DNA of 64,000 nt, from contig CACYHF010000018.1 of the NCBI GenBank assembly GCA_902774155.1, positions 1 to 64,000 on the forward strand. The letters are read 5' to 3'. A model generated the notes under the pieces. It did not search any database. It had not been told where the DNA came from and saw only the letters and a program-made list of their open reading frames with translations. The DNA is from an uncultured Bacteroidia bacterium. Its GTDB lineage: Bacteria; Bacteroidota; Bacteroidia; Bacteroidales; UBA932. A program made the translations under genes and the position numbers. This document shows positions 8,985 to 17,500 of the stretch, in pieces; position 1 is the stretch's first letter, and each line of letters begins with the position of its first letter.

Positions 8985-10154
8985 ATGAGAACCCTTCTAC
9001 TTACTATTCTGCTCGCCGGCCTTTTAACGGGCTGCGGGCAGGCTGTCCTCCCCGGCGATGCCCAGCCGGAGCAATATCTACCTCTTCTAAGAGAGCGGAA
9101 AGTGGCCGTTTACAGCAACCATACCGGCGTTGTGGACGGCAAGCATCTGGTGGACATCCTGCTGGAAAACGGCATCCATGTATCGGCCATCTTCTCCCCC
9201 GAACACGGCTTCCGCGGAAAGGCCGATGCCGGCGCCGGCGTGAGCGATAGCGTGGATCCGGAGACAGGGGTTCCCATCCTTTCCCTCTATGGCCCCGGCG
9301 GCGATATCCATCCATCGGCCGAAGCCATGGCTAGCTTCGATGTTTTAGTAGTTGATATTCAAGATGTTGGTCTGCGGTTTTATACCTACTACATCACGCT
9401 TTGCCACTTGCTGGATGCCTGCGGAGAATCTGGAAAAGAGGTGGTGATCCTGGATCGGCCCAACCCCAACGGGCATTACGTAGACGGTCCCATCCTGGAC
9501 CCGGCGCTCAAAAGCGGCGTGGGGCATCTGCCCATCCCGGTAGTGCACGGCCTCACCCTGGGAGAACTGGCCCGGATGGCCCAGGGAGAAAAGTGGCTCA
9601 GTGAAGCCGGCAACACCTGCCCGCTCACCGTGATTCCCTGCAAAAACTACACGCATCAGACCATCTACAACCTGCCCGTGGCGCCCAGCCCCAACCTTCC
9701 CAATATGCAGTCCGTGTACCTCTACCCTTCCCTCTGTCCCTTCGAAGGCACCGTGGTGAGCCTGGGACGCGGCACCGACAAACCCTTCCAGCAATACGGA
9801 CACCCGGCCCTGCAGGCCAAGTACAGCTACTCCTTCACCCCGGAAAGCCGTCCCGGCGCGCTGAACCCGCCGCTGAAAGGCCAGGTCTGTTTTGGCGTGG
9901 ACCTGAGCCAGTTGGAAAACGCCCGTACCATCGGCCTGGATCTGTCCTATGTAATTGACGCCTATACCGGACTGAAAGAGCAGGGCCAGGAACAGGACTT
10001 TTTCTCCCCTTTTTTCGACAAACTGCTGGGCGTCACCTGGGTGCGGGAAATGATAGAGAAAGGCTGCGGGGCCGATATCATCCGCGCCCGCTGGCTCCCG
10101 GAAGTGGAAGCCTTTAAACAACTCAGAAAGAAATACTTGCTTTACGAGGAATAG
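8985..10154 (+). CDS. namZ: Exo-beta-N-acetylmuramidase NamZ (DUF1343)
   Basis: From the ATG at 8985 the protein has about 389 residues and a lipoprotein signal (LLTILLAGLLTGC). It shows family hallmarks SNHTGV, FSPEHGFRG, SLYG, DIQDVGLRFYTY, LDRPNP and GRGTDKPF. NamZ enzymes cut MurNAc from the non-reducing ends of peptidoglycan chains in the periplasm. An upstream in-frame ATG at 8913 would place the signal peptide internally, so 8985 is preferred. The convergent neighbour is anmK, 3 bases away, another muropeptide-salvage gene, which supports the assignment. Confidence 0.9.
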   Translation: MRTLLLTILLAGLLTGCGQAVLPGDAQPEQYLPLLRERKVAVYSNHTGVVDGKHLVDILLENGIHVSAIFSPEHGFRGKADAGAGVSDSVDPETGVPILSLYGPGGDIHPSAEAMASFDVLVVDIQDVGLRFYTYYITLCHLLDACGESGKEVVILDRPNPNGHYVDGPILDPALKSGVGHLPIPVVHGLTLGELARMAQGEKWLSEAGNTCPLTVIPCKNYTHQTIYNLPVAPSPNLPNMQSVYLYPSLCPFEGTVVSLGRGTDKPFQQYGHPALQAKYSYSFTPESRPGALNPPLKGQVCFGVDLSQLENARTIGLDLSYVIDAYTGLKEQGQEQDFFSPFFDKLLGVTWVREMIEKGCGADIIRARWLPEVEAFKQLRKKYLLYEE

Positions 10155-10157
10155 GCT

Positions 10158-11222
10158 TTATACCTTGAAGAGCATTCCGCCGATATTGTCCTTTGCCGCG
10201 CCGGTAACCGACCGCAGGCAAGAGGGTTCGTCCAGCATATAAAGCACCCCTAGGAAGGCAAAGATTAACGCCTCCTTGAACTCGATGATGGCCGGTTCCG
10301 GAATCACGATGTCGCAGCCGCTCAGCGCCCGCATCCGCTCTATCAGGAACTTGTTGTAGGCCCCGCCGCCGGTGACCAGCAGGCTCTGGCCCGGCTCCGT
10401 GACGCGTGAGAGCTGAAAGGCGCAGTGCTCGTAATACGTGCGCAGGATATCCTCCAAAGGAAGGCCACAGCTGTCCAGCAACGGGAAAACCTGCTTTTCC
10501 ACCCACTCGCGGCCCAGGGACTTGGGCCAGGGACGGGCATAATAATCCAAGGCATTGAGTCCCTCCAGCAATGCCTGATTCACCTGTCCCCGCGAAGCAA
10601 TGACGCCGTCCCGGTCCATTTCCAGACCGATCTGCCGGGTAAAACGGTTGATCACATAGTTCACCGGACTGATATCGAAAGCAATGCGCTTGTCTCCCTG
10701 CCGGAAGGAAATATTGGAAAAACCGCCGATGTTCAGGCAATAATCATAATCCCCGAAAAGGAGGTTGTCGCCGATGGGCACCAACGGAGCGCCTTGCCCG
10801 CCCAGCATGATATCCAGCCGCCGGAAATCCGACACCGTCGGGATGCCCGTTTCGGCCGCGATGGCAGCCCCGTCCCCTATCTGGAACATCACCTTCTTCT
10901 CCGGCTCGTGGAAAACCGTGCTCCCATGGGAGGCGATAATGTCCGGCCGGACGCCGAATTCGGCCATGAAATCCTTCACCCTTTCCCCCAGAAAGCGGCC
11001 ATAGGCGCTGTGGAAGGTCACAAATTCCAAGGCCGACATCTTCTGGACTTCGGCCCCCAGCTGACGCTTCAGGGAATCCGGATAAGAATAGCCGCGGGCA
11101 CAGTCAATGGTGAACGACCACTTCCCGTCCCGGCGGTCAAACGTGGCGCAGCACACATCCAGTCCGTCCACCGACGTCCCGGACATCAGACCGATACTGC
11201 GCATGGGTAAACTTGCTTTCAT
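10158..11222 (-). CDS. anmK: Anhydro-N-acetylmuramic acid kinase
   Basis: A 354-residue member of the ASKHA-type AnmK family. It shows LMSGTSVDGLD at the nucleotide site, IASHGSTVFH, QIGDGAAIAAETGIP, NIGGFSNI and VTGGGAYNKFL. The enzyme opens 1,6-anhydro-MurNAc and phosphorylates it to MurNAc-6-phosphate in the cytoplasm during peptidoglycan recycling. Its start codon shares ATGA with the stop of the small HTH gene upstream, so translation may be coupled. MurQ, which would act next, is not in the window. Confidence 0.93.
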   Translation of the reverse strand: MKASLPMRSIGLMSGTSVDGLDVCCATFDRRDGKWSFTIDCARGYSYPDSLKRQLGAEVQKMSALEFVTFHSAYGRFLGERVKDFMAEFGVRPDIIASHGSTVFHEPEKKVMFQIGDGAAIAAETGIPTVSDFRRLDIMLGGQGAPLVPIGDNLLFGDYDYCLNIGGFSNISFRQGDKRIAFDISPVNYVINRFTRQIGLEMDRDGVIASRGQVNQALLEGLNALDYYARPWPKSLGREWVEKQVFPLLDSCGLPLEDILRTYYEHCAFQLSRVTEPGQSLLVTGGGAYNKFLIERMRALSGCDIVIPEPAIIEFKEALIFAFLGVLYMLDEPSCLRSVTGAAKDNIGGMLFKV

Positions 11223-11425
11223 ATCATCAGCCGTATTAAACCTTCACTCTTCACGAACGTATCCGGATGGGCCATAACACAAGCATAGACCTGTTTCCCC
11301 GTGACTGGCTGCTTATCCCAACGCTGATACAAGCCCTTCTCATTAATCAGCCGTGCAATGGTATCCGTCCTCATTCCATGGTTGGATGAGGCCAAGAGGT
11401 AAACTATGGCTTCCGGAAGGGTCAT
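11219..11425 (-). CDS. Small HARE-HTH-like winged-helix protein
   Basis: A 68-residue protein, TLPEAIVYLLAS then GMRTDTIARLINEKGLYQR, DKQPV and a C-terminal beta hairpin ending IRLMI. The helix-helix-wing outline fits the small HARE-HTH-like DNA-binding domain. It shares EAIVxLL, GMxxxTxAxxIN and DxQPV with the gene at 125-361, so the two are homologues. It sits between the acetyltransferase (2-base gap) and anmK (4-base ATGA overlap). It may regulate its own operon. The fold and function are inference from pattern; no target is visible. Confidence 0.65.
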   Translation of the reverse strand: MTLPEAIVYLLASSNHGMRTDTIARLINEKGLYQRWDKQPVTGKQVYACVMAHPDTFVKSEGLIRLMI

Positions 11426-11427
11426 TG

Positions 11428-12099
11428 TTACTGAATACTTTTTATTAATGACAGGTCTCCGCTGGATAGGGCCTCGAAGTTAGCCTCAATTCTCTCGATA
11501 TCCCAGTCCCACCACTTCAGGTCCAGGAGGAAGGCAATAAATTCATCATCGAAACGTTTTCGGATAACTCTGCAAGGATTTCCGGCAGCCACGGCATACG
11601 GAGGGATATCGGAAGCTACCACAGAATTTGCTCCAATGATGGCCCCATCGCCAATATGGACGCCCGGCATCACGGTCACATTCTGGCCAATCCAAACATC
11701 GTTGCCAACAACCGTGTCGCCCTTCAGCGGCAGTTCATCCTTCACCGGTGCAATGGCACTACCCCAATCACCGCCCAAAATGTAGAACGGGTAAGTAGTC
11801 ACACCAGCCATTCTGTGATTAGCTCCATTCATCACGAACTCTATACCTTTAGCTATGGCACAGAACTTCCCGATAATCAGTTTGTCACCGATGAAGTCGT
11901 AGAAGTGCGTGACGTGTTTTTCAAACTGGTCCGCTCCATCCACATCGTCATAGTAAGTATAGTCCCCAATGATGATGCGGGGATTCTTCACCACATTCTT
12001 GATGAAGCACATCCTGGGCAAATTAGGATTCGGAAAGACCGCGTTGGGGTCTGGCCTATTTGATATCTTGTTCATACTGGCGAATATCGTTTTATTCAT
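11428..12099 (-). CDS. Xenobiotic (Vat/CatB-type) O-acetyltransferase
   Basis: A 223-residue left-handed beta-helix protein. Hexapeptide-type repeats run through IIGDYTYYDD, LIIGKFCAIAKGIEFVMNGA, TVVGNDVWIGQNVTVMPG and IGDGAIIGANSVVASDIP, followed by NPCRVIRKRF and a WWDW tail. This layout is that of the CatB/Vat acetyltransferases, which acetylate chloramphenicol, streptogramins or unknown hydroxyl compounds with acetyl-CoA. NGANH fits the usual catalytic-histidine loop. A later ATG at 12075 is a possible alternative start. Codon use is AT-richer than in core neighbours, suggesting acquisition. Resistance should not be assumed from sequence alone. Confidence 0.85.
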   Translation of the reverse strand: MNKTIFASMNKISNRPDPNAVFPNPNLPRMCFIKNVVKNPRIIIGDYTYYDDVDGADQFEKHVTHFYDFIGDKLIIGKFCAIAKGIEFVMNGANHRMAGVTTYPFYILGGDWGSAIAPVKDELPLKGDTVVGNDVWIGQNVTVMPGVHIGDGAIIGANSVVASDIPPYAVAAGNPCRVIRKRFDDEFIAFLLDLKWWDWDIERIEANFEALSSGDLSLIKSIQ

Positions 12100-12316
12100 T
12101 CCCCAATGCTTCCTCCTCCGTTATCCTGGTAAATCTGGGCATCACTTTACCATCCCTCTCCACGGTCCCGAAAAACATATCATAAGGCCTTACCCACATC
12201 TCACCTTCACCATAGAGAGCCTGATATACAACCATCTTCTCCAGGGTCTCGCTATCCTTTGCAATACCCAGGAGCCTGTACTTGCCACCCTTGAAGTGTC
12301 TGTAATAATCTGCCAT
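12092..12316 (-). CDS. DUF1653-type small protein
   Basis: From the ATG at 12316 this encodes 74 residues, ADYYRHFKGGKYRLLGIAKD then VVYQALYGEGEMWVRP and MFFGTVERDG. The YRHFKGGxYxLLGIAxxSETLE...VVYQALYG...WVRP pattern is the DUF1653 signature. The function is unknown; the domain is often found near nucleotide- or acyl-metabolism genes. It overlaps the acetyltransferase by 8 bases, giving an operon of DUF1653, acetyltransferase, HTH and anmK. A longer frame reaching 12430 runs into repeat DNA and is not credible. Confidence 0.8.
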   Translation of the reverse strand: MADYYRHFKGGKYRLLGIAKDSETLEKMVVYQALYGEGEMWVRPYDMFFGTVERDGKVMPRFTRITEEEALGNE

Positions 12317-12403
12317 AATGCGAAGATAGTGAAAATTGCCGATATCCGTCTTGTCCTGAGATTGATTTCTGGTGAGCCCTTGCGGTGCAGGTCCGGTTTT
12401 ATG

Positions 12404-12503
12404 TGGGGGACCGGCGCCGCCAGAAAGCACAGAAGGCCGATTCGCGGCGCTGGTCAGTAGGATGAAATCGGACCTGCTCCGCTCATGCTACTGACCTGCT
12501 CCA
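12404..12503 (+). repeat. Dispersed palindromic repeat, copy A
   Basis: This 100-base stretch closely matches 33213-33312 in the same orientation, with long identical runs such as GGTCAGTAGGATGAAATCGG. An internal inverted pair is formed by GGACCGGCGCC and GCGGCGCTGGTC. It lies in a gene-free gap of about 508 bases (12317-12824). No transposase is associated. Confidence 0.75.
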
Positions 12504-12568
12504 GTGACCATACCGACCCGCCCCAGTTACTATTCTGACCCGCCCCAGTTACTATTCTGACCCGCGCC
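12493..12568 (+). repeat. 22-base tandem repeat
   Basis: Two exact copies of a 22-base unit starting GACCCGCCCCAGTTAC lie at 12515-12536 and 12537-12558. A diverged copy precedes them (12493-12514, GACCTGCTCCAG...) and a partial one follows (12559-12568). Related GACCTGCCCC units occur on the other strand at about 33130-33165. Confidence 0.75.
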
Positions 12569-12595
12569 ACCAAGCAGTTATCCAGGGATGGATGT

Positions 12596-12748
12596 GAGGG
12601 TATGGGGTGCCGGGGGGCTTGTCCACCCCCGGACTAGGGCAGGGGGAGGGGCCCGCTGGCTGGCCGTTCACGAAGTGGACGAGCTAGACAATGGGAGGGG
12701 CCGGAGTGGAGCGAAGCGGAACGGAGTCCCCCCGGCACCCATACCCTC
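12596..12748 (+). repeat. Element with inverted ends; core repeated at 33380-33478
   Basis: The ends form an inverted repeat: GAGGGTATGGGGTGCCGGGG... at 12596-12617 pairs with CCCCCCGGCACCCATACCCT... at 12728-12748, one base apart in length. The core 12616-12713 (CTTGTCCACCCCCGGAC ... GGGAGGGGCCGG) recurs inverted at 33380-33478. The size and ends are MITE-like, but no target duplication was recognised. It has no coding content. Confidence 0.65.
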
Positions 12749-12786
12749 CCCACAAACAAAGACCGGCATTCTGGATGGCACCGGGC

Positions 12787-12825
12787 ACAAGGAAAGCCAG
12801 CGCAGACCGCGCTGGCTTTCCTTGT
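12787..12825. terminator. Perfect 17-bp hairpin just 3' of tRNA-Arg
   Basis: ACAAGGAAAGCCAGCGC pairs perfectly with GCGCTGGCTTTCCTTGT around a 5-base loop. On the minus strand it begins at the tRNA 3' end, so it probably terminates or helps to process the tRNA transcript. There is no following T-run, so classical intrinsic termination is uncertain. Confidence 0.5.
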
Positions 12826-12896
12826 ACCCCCGCTCGGAATCGAACCGGGACCAACGGAACCGGAATCCGTTATTCTATCCTTTAAACTACAGGGGC
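12825..12896 (-). tRNA. tRNA-Arg (anticodon CCG)
   Basis: The minus strand folds as a tRNA. Acceptor GCCCCTG pairs with CGGGGGT. The D-arm region is TAGTTTAAAGGATAGAAT, the anticodon stem is ACGGA/TCCGT with loop TTCCGGT (anticodon CCG), and the T-loop is TTCGATT. The discriminator base is A. The 3' CCA is not encoded, as is usual for Bacteroidetes. The T-stem has one C-A mismatch. It lies between a repeat island and the formate/nitrite transporter gene. Confidence 0.9.
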
Positions 12897-12953
12897 ATCC
12901 TTGTTAAAGGACTGCAAATATACAAATATTTTCCGGAAGCGGAACAAAAAACG

Positions 12954-13535
12954 TCAAGACTTTTCCTCCGGGAGGACCAGGCGACGGATATTGCAGCCCG
13001 CATAGTTCCCCAGCACGATGAGCGGATAAAACCACAGCAGGTCCGGCGTCCAGTTCCAGGCCGCCACGATGTACACCACATCGGCAATGGAGTGGTAGAA
13101 GCCGCACACGATGAACAGCGGCACGCCAAAAATAACCGGCAAAATATTCTTGGTGGTACGGTACAGCCACACGGCCAGGTCGATGATGAGTCCGCAGCCC
13201 ACGGCGCGAAGGAACGCGCGCCAGGGGCCCTGCTCCAATCGGCCCGCGACAACCGTCTGCGCCCGTTCGGCCGATTCCCCGCCCAGGGACCAGACCAGCA
13301 AACCCAAAAGGATACAGGCCAGGATGTTAAACAGCCAGATGCGCACCAGCGCCGGCGTCTCCTTTAGTGGCATCACACCCGCCTTGCCAGTGTATAGCGC
13401 CGCACCGGAAAGCACCACGCCAATGAGGCCGAAGGCGAAGATGATGGCTCCGGGCAGACCGCCCAGCGCCAGGAAACCGCAGGCCCCCAGGCCGATAAGG
13501 ATGCCGGCTAAAAAAGCCTTTCTGTTCAGTTCCAT
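12954..13535 (-). CDS. Formate/nitrite transporter (FNT) family channel
   Basis: From the ATG at 13535 this encodes 193 residues, shorter than typical FocA/NirC (about 260-285). Six hydrophobic segments are present. AVGCGLIIDLAVWLY matches the FNT block GCNxLVCLAVW. GFYHSIADVVYI matches the FEHSVANMxxIP block containing the channel histidine, and GNYAGCNI corresponds to the NxxGG loop. Family members move formate, nitrite or hydrosulfide across the inner membrane. The lysine seen in classical members and the GCN asparagine are altered (GCGL), so the substrate may differ. Beside fabD and nifJ, formate exchange is plausible. The longer start at 13604 is less likely because a -7 element lies between. 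Confidence 0.78.
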   Translation of the reverse strand: MELNRKAFLAGILIGLGACGFLALGGLPGAIIFAFGLIGVVLSGAALYTGKAGVMPLKETPALVRIWLFNILACILLGLLVWSLGGESAERAQTVVAGRLEQGPWRAFLRAVGCGLIIDLAVWLYRTTKNILPVIFGVPLFIVCGFYHSIADVVYIVAAWNWTPDLLWFYPLIVLGNYAGCNIRRLVLPEEKS

Positions 13536-13555
13536 ATTTATTGCATTTTGGAATA

Positions 13556-13563
13556 CAAAGATA
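13556..13563 (-). promoter_or_regulatory. Promoter -7 element for the FNT gene
   Basis: The minus strand reads TATCTTTG, 20 bases before the ATG at 13535. It is an exact TAnnTTTG match. Confidence 0.55.
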
Positions 13564-13577
13564 TCTAAAAAAATGAC

Positions 13578-13585
13578 TATATTTG
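13578..13585 (+). promoter_or_regulatory. Promoter -7 element for fabD
   Basis: TATATTTG, an exact TAnnTTTG match, ends 17 bases before the fabD ATG. No TTTG lies at the usual upstream spacing. Confidence 0.55.
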
Positions 13586-13602
13586 TAAACTTTAAGAAAG
13601 AC

Positions 13603-14478
13603 ATGTCTAAAACCGCATATATCTTCCCTGGGCAGGGTTCCCAATTTCCGGGAATGGCCCAGGAATTATACGAAAGTCACAAGAATCTGATGGAGCGCGC
13701 CAATGAGCTCCTGGGGTTCCGTATCACGGACATTATGTTCGAAGGTACGGAAGAAGACCTCAAGGCCACCCGCGTCACCCAGCCGGCCATTTTCATGCAC
13801 AGCGTCCTCCTGGCCCTGGACCAGGAACAGCAGCCGGATATGGTAGCCGGTCACTCCCTGGGAGAATTCTCCGCCCTGGTAGCCTGCGGCGCCCTGGATT
13901 GGGAAGACGGTCTGCGCCTGGTAGCCCTCCGCGCCAGCGAAATGCAGAAATGCTGCGAAGCCGTTCCCGGCACCATGGCCGCCGTCATCAAACTCCCGGA
14001 CGAAGTCATCGAATCCGTCTGCGCCGAATTAGAAGGGGTGGTCCCTGCCAATTACAACTCCCCCGGCCAGGTGGTCATCTCCGGAGAAGCATCGGCCATA
14101 GACCTGGCCTGCGTGAAAATGAAGGAAGCCGGCGCCAAGCGGGCCTTGCCCCTATCTGTGAGCGGCGCCTTCCACTCCCCGCTTATGGAGCCCGCCCGTG
14201 AAGCCCTGGGGAAAGCTATCGAGGCCACGCCCTTCCGCGTGCCCCGCTGCCCCATCTACCAGAATGTGACGGCCCTCCCCTCCACGGACCCCGAAACTAT
14301 CAAGGCCAATCTCCTGAAACAGCTCACCAGCCCCGTACGCTGGACACAGACCGTGCAGAATATGCTGGCCGACGGCGCCACCCGCTTCGTGGAACTGGGC
14401 CCCGGCACCGTCCTCCAAGGCCTTGTCAAACGCATTGCTCCCTCCCCCACGGAAATCTCTATTGAAGGAATTCAATAA
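13603..14478 (+). CDS. fabD: Malonyl-CoA:ACP transacylase
   Basis: A 291-residue protein. It shows the N-terminal FPGQGSQFPGMA, the nucleophile elbow GHSLGEFSAL, the QPAIF block, VSGAFHSPLM with the catalytic histidine, and ELGPGTVLQGLVKR near the end. It loads malonyl groups from malonyl-CoA onto acyl carrier protein in fatty-acid synthesis. The start at 13603 follows directly on the promoter; the open frame extends further upstream only because it runs into the opposing gene. nifJ follows after 25 bases and may be read from the same transcript, since no separate promoter is visible. Confidence 0.95.
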   Translation: MSKTAYIFPGQGSQFPGMAQELYESHKNLMERANELLGFRITDIMFEGTEEDLKATRVTQPAIFMHSVLLALDQEQQPDMVAGHSLGEFSALVACGALDWEDGLRLVALRASEMQKCCEAVPGTMAAVIKLPDEVIESVCAELEGVVPANYNSPGQVVISGEASAIDLACVKMKEAGAKRALPLSVSGAFHSPLMEPAREALGKAIEATPFRVPRCPIYQNVTALPSTDPETIKANLLKQLTSPVRWTQTVQNMLADGATRFVELGPGTVLQGLVKRIAPSPTEISIEGIQ

Positions 14479-14503
14479 CAACAATATATTAACCACAACA
14501 ATT

Positions 14504-17500
14504 ATGGCAAAAGAAAAGAAATTCATCACCTGCGATGGTAACTATGCTGCCTCGAACATTGCGTATCTGTTCAGCGAGCATGCCGCCATCTATCCCATCA
14601 CCCCGTCCTCCACGATGGCCGAAAACATCGACGAATGGGCTGCCCACGGGAAAAAGAACCTTTGGGGCGAAATCGTGAAAGTGACGGAGATGCAGAGCGA
14701 AGCCGGCGCTGCCGGTGCCGTGCACGGCTCTCTCCAGGCCGGTGCCCTCACCTCCACCTTCACCGCATCGCAGGGTCTCCTCCTGATGATTCCCAACATG
14801 TACAAGATTGCCGGCGAAATGCTGCCCACCGTGTTCCACGTGAGCGCCCGCGCCCTGGCCAGCCACGCCCTCTCCATCTTCGGTGACCACCAGGATGTGA
14901 TGGCCTGCAAGGCCAGCCTGCCGTTCCTGCACTTCTTCGATGGTTTCCGCACCTCCCATGAAATCCAGAAGATCGAAGCCCTGGACGAGGCCGCCCTCAA
15001 GGACATGGTCTCCGAGAAAGCCCTGGCGAAGTTCCGCGCCCGCGCCCTGAATCCGGACGCCCCGGTCACCCGCGGCACCGCCCAGAACGGCGACGTATAC
15101 TTCCAGGCCGTGGAAACCCGCAACCAGTATTACGAAGCCGTTCCGGACATCGTGGCCCGCTACATGGGTGAAATCACCGAGCTCACCGGCCGCAGCTACC
15201 GTCCCTTCGAATACTACGGTGATCCCACCGCAGAGAATATCATCGTAGCCATGGGTTCCGTCACCGAAACCATCAAGGAAACCATCGACTACCTCGCCGG
15301 CCGTGGCCGCAAGTACGGTCTCATCACCTGCCACCTCTATCGGCCCTTCTCCGAGAAGTACTTCTTCTCCGTGCTGCCTAAGAGCGTCCGCAAGATCGCC
15401 GTTCTGGACCGCACCAAAGAGCCCGGCGCCGTGGGCGAACCCCTCTTCACGGATGTAAAGGCCCTCTTCCAGGGCAAGGACAATGTCCTCATCATCGGCG
15501 GCCGTTATGGCCTGTCCTCCAAGGACACCACCCCCGCCCAGATCGTGGCCGTCTATGACAACCTGGACGCCAAGGAGCCCAAGGCCGATTTCACCATCGG
15601 CATCGTGGACGATGTCACCTTCAAGAGCCTGCCCATCAAGAGCGAGGTTTCCATCGTGAAGCCCGGCACCACCGAGTGCAAATTCTACGGTCTGGGTTCC
15701 GACGGTACCGTGGGTGCCAACAAGAACACCATCAAGATCATCGGCTCCCATACGGATCTGTACAGCCAGGCCTACTTCGACTATGACTCCAAGAAGTCCG
15801 GCGGTTATACCTGCTCCCACCTGCGCTTCGGCCAGCAGCCCATCAAGGCCCCTTATCTGGTGAACACGCCCGACTTCGTGGCCTGCCACGTGCCTTCCTA
15901 CCTGAAGAAGTACGATGTCCTGAAGGGCATCAAGGACGGTGGCACCCTGCTCCTGAACAGCCTCTGGGATGAAGAAGAGACCATCAAGAACATCCCCGAC
16001 AATGTGAAGGCCATCATCGGCCGCAAGCACATCAAGGTGTATATCATCAACGCCACCAAGATCGCTGCCGAAATCGGCCTGGGCGGTCGTACCAACACCA
16101 TCCTGCAGAGCGCCTTCTTCAAGATCACCGGCATCATCCCCTACGACGACGCCGTGAAGTATATGAAGGACGCCATCGTGAAGTCCTATGGCAAGAAGGG
16201 TGAAAACGTGGTGAATATGAACTACGCAGCCGTAGACCGCGGCGGCGAGTACACCGAAATCAAGGTTCCCGCCGAATGGGCCAACCTCACCGCCAAGTTC
16301 GAGAACCCCAACAAGGACCGTCTGGCTCCCGCCTTCGTGAAGGATATCGCCGATATCGTGAACGCCCAGGCCGGTGACACCCTGCCCGTGAGCGCCTTCA
16401 TGCCCTATGCCGATGGCACCATGCCTGCCGGCACCGCCGCCTTCGAAAAGCGTGGCGTAGCCGTGAACGTGCCCGAATGGGATGCCGACAAATGTATCCA
16501 GTGCAACACCTGCGCCTTCGTTTGCCCGCACGCCGCCATCCGCCCGTTCCTCCTCACCGAAGAAGAGGCCGCCAAGGTTCCTGCCGGCGTGAAGCTCGCC
16601 CAGGGCAAGGCCAACCTCAAGGAATACAAGTACGCCATTGCCATCTCCGTGGACGACTGCACCGGTTGCGGCAACTGCGTGGATGTGTGTCTGGCCAAGC
16701 CTGAAAAGGCCCTCAAGATGGTTCCTTATATCGATAATAAGGAAGACCAGGCTGCCTTCGACTACCTGAACAAGAAGGTAGGTTACAAGGAGTATGTGGA
16801 CAAGAAGGCCAATATGAAGAACAGCCAGTTCGCCCAGCCGCTGTTCGAGTTCTCCGGCGCCTGCGCAGGTTGCGGTGAAACGCCTAACATCAAGACCATC
16901 ACCCAGCTCTTCGGCGACCATATGATGATTGCCAACGCCACCGGTTGTTCCTCCATCTACGGCGCTTCCTTCCCGGCCAGCCCGTACTGCACCAATGCCC
17001 AGGGTCACGGTCCCGCATGGGCCAACTCCCTGTTCGAGGACTTCTGCGAATTCGGTCTGGGTATGCACCTGGGTTCCGACCGCATCCGCGAAACGGTTGC
17101 AGCTACCATGAAGGAGGCCCTGGAGTGCAATACCTGCAACCAGGAGATTAAGTCCCTCGCCGCCCAGTGGCTGGAGGCTCCCAAGGATCCCGCCGTCACC
17201 CGTGAGGTGGCCGACAAGATTGTCCCCCTGGCCGAGGCCTGTGGCTGCAATACCTGCAAGAAACTCCTGGAATACAAGCACTTCATTCCAGCCCGCAGCC
17301 AGTGGATCTTCGGTGGCGACGGTGCCTCCTACGACATCGGCTACGGCGGTCTGGACCACGTGCTGGCCAGCGGTGAGAACGTGAACATCCTGGTCCTGGA
17401 CACCGAGGTGTATTCCAACACCGGCGGCCAGAGCTCCAAGGCCACTCCGGTGGGCGCTATCGCCAAGTTCGCCGCTTCCGGTAAGAAGATCCGCAAGAAG

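Noticed and set aside
12787..12825. A mobile-element end at the tRNA
   Set aside because: The perfect hairpin looked like a terminal inverted repeat, but it has no partner elsewhere in the window and its position fits a tRNA transcript end.
12588..13367. A 259-codon plus-strand frame over the repeat island and tRNA
   Set aside because: It runs through the inverted-repeat element, the hairpin, the tRNA and the antisense of the FNT gene. It has no promoter and no recognisable domain.
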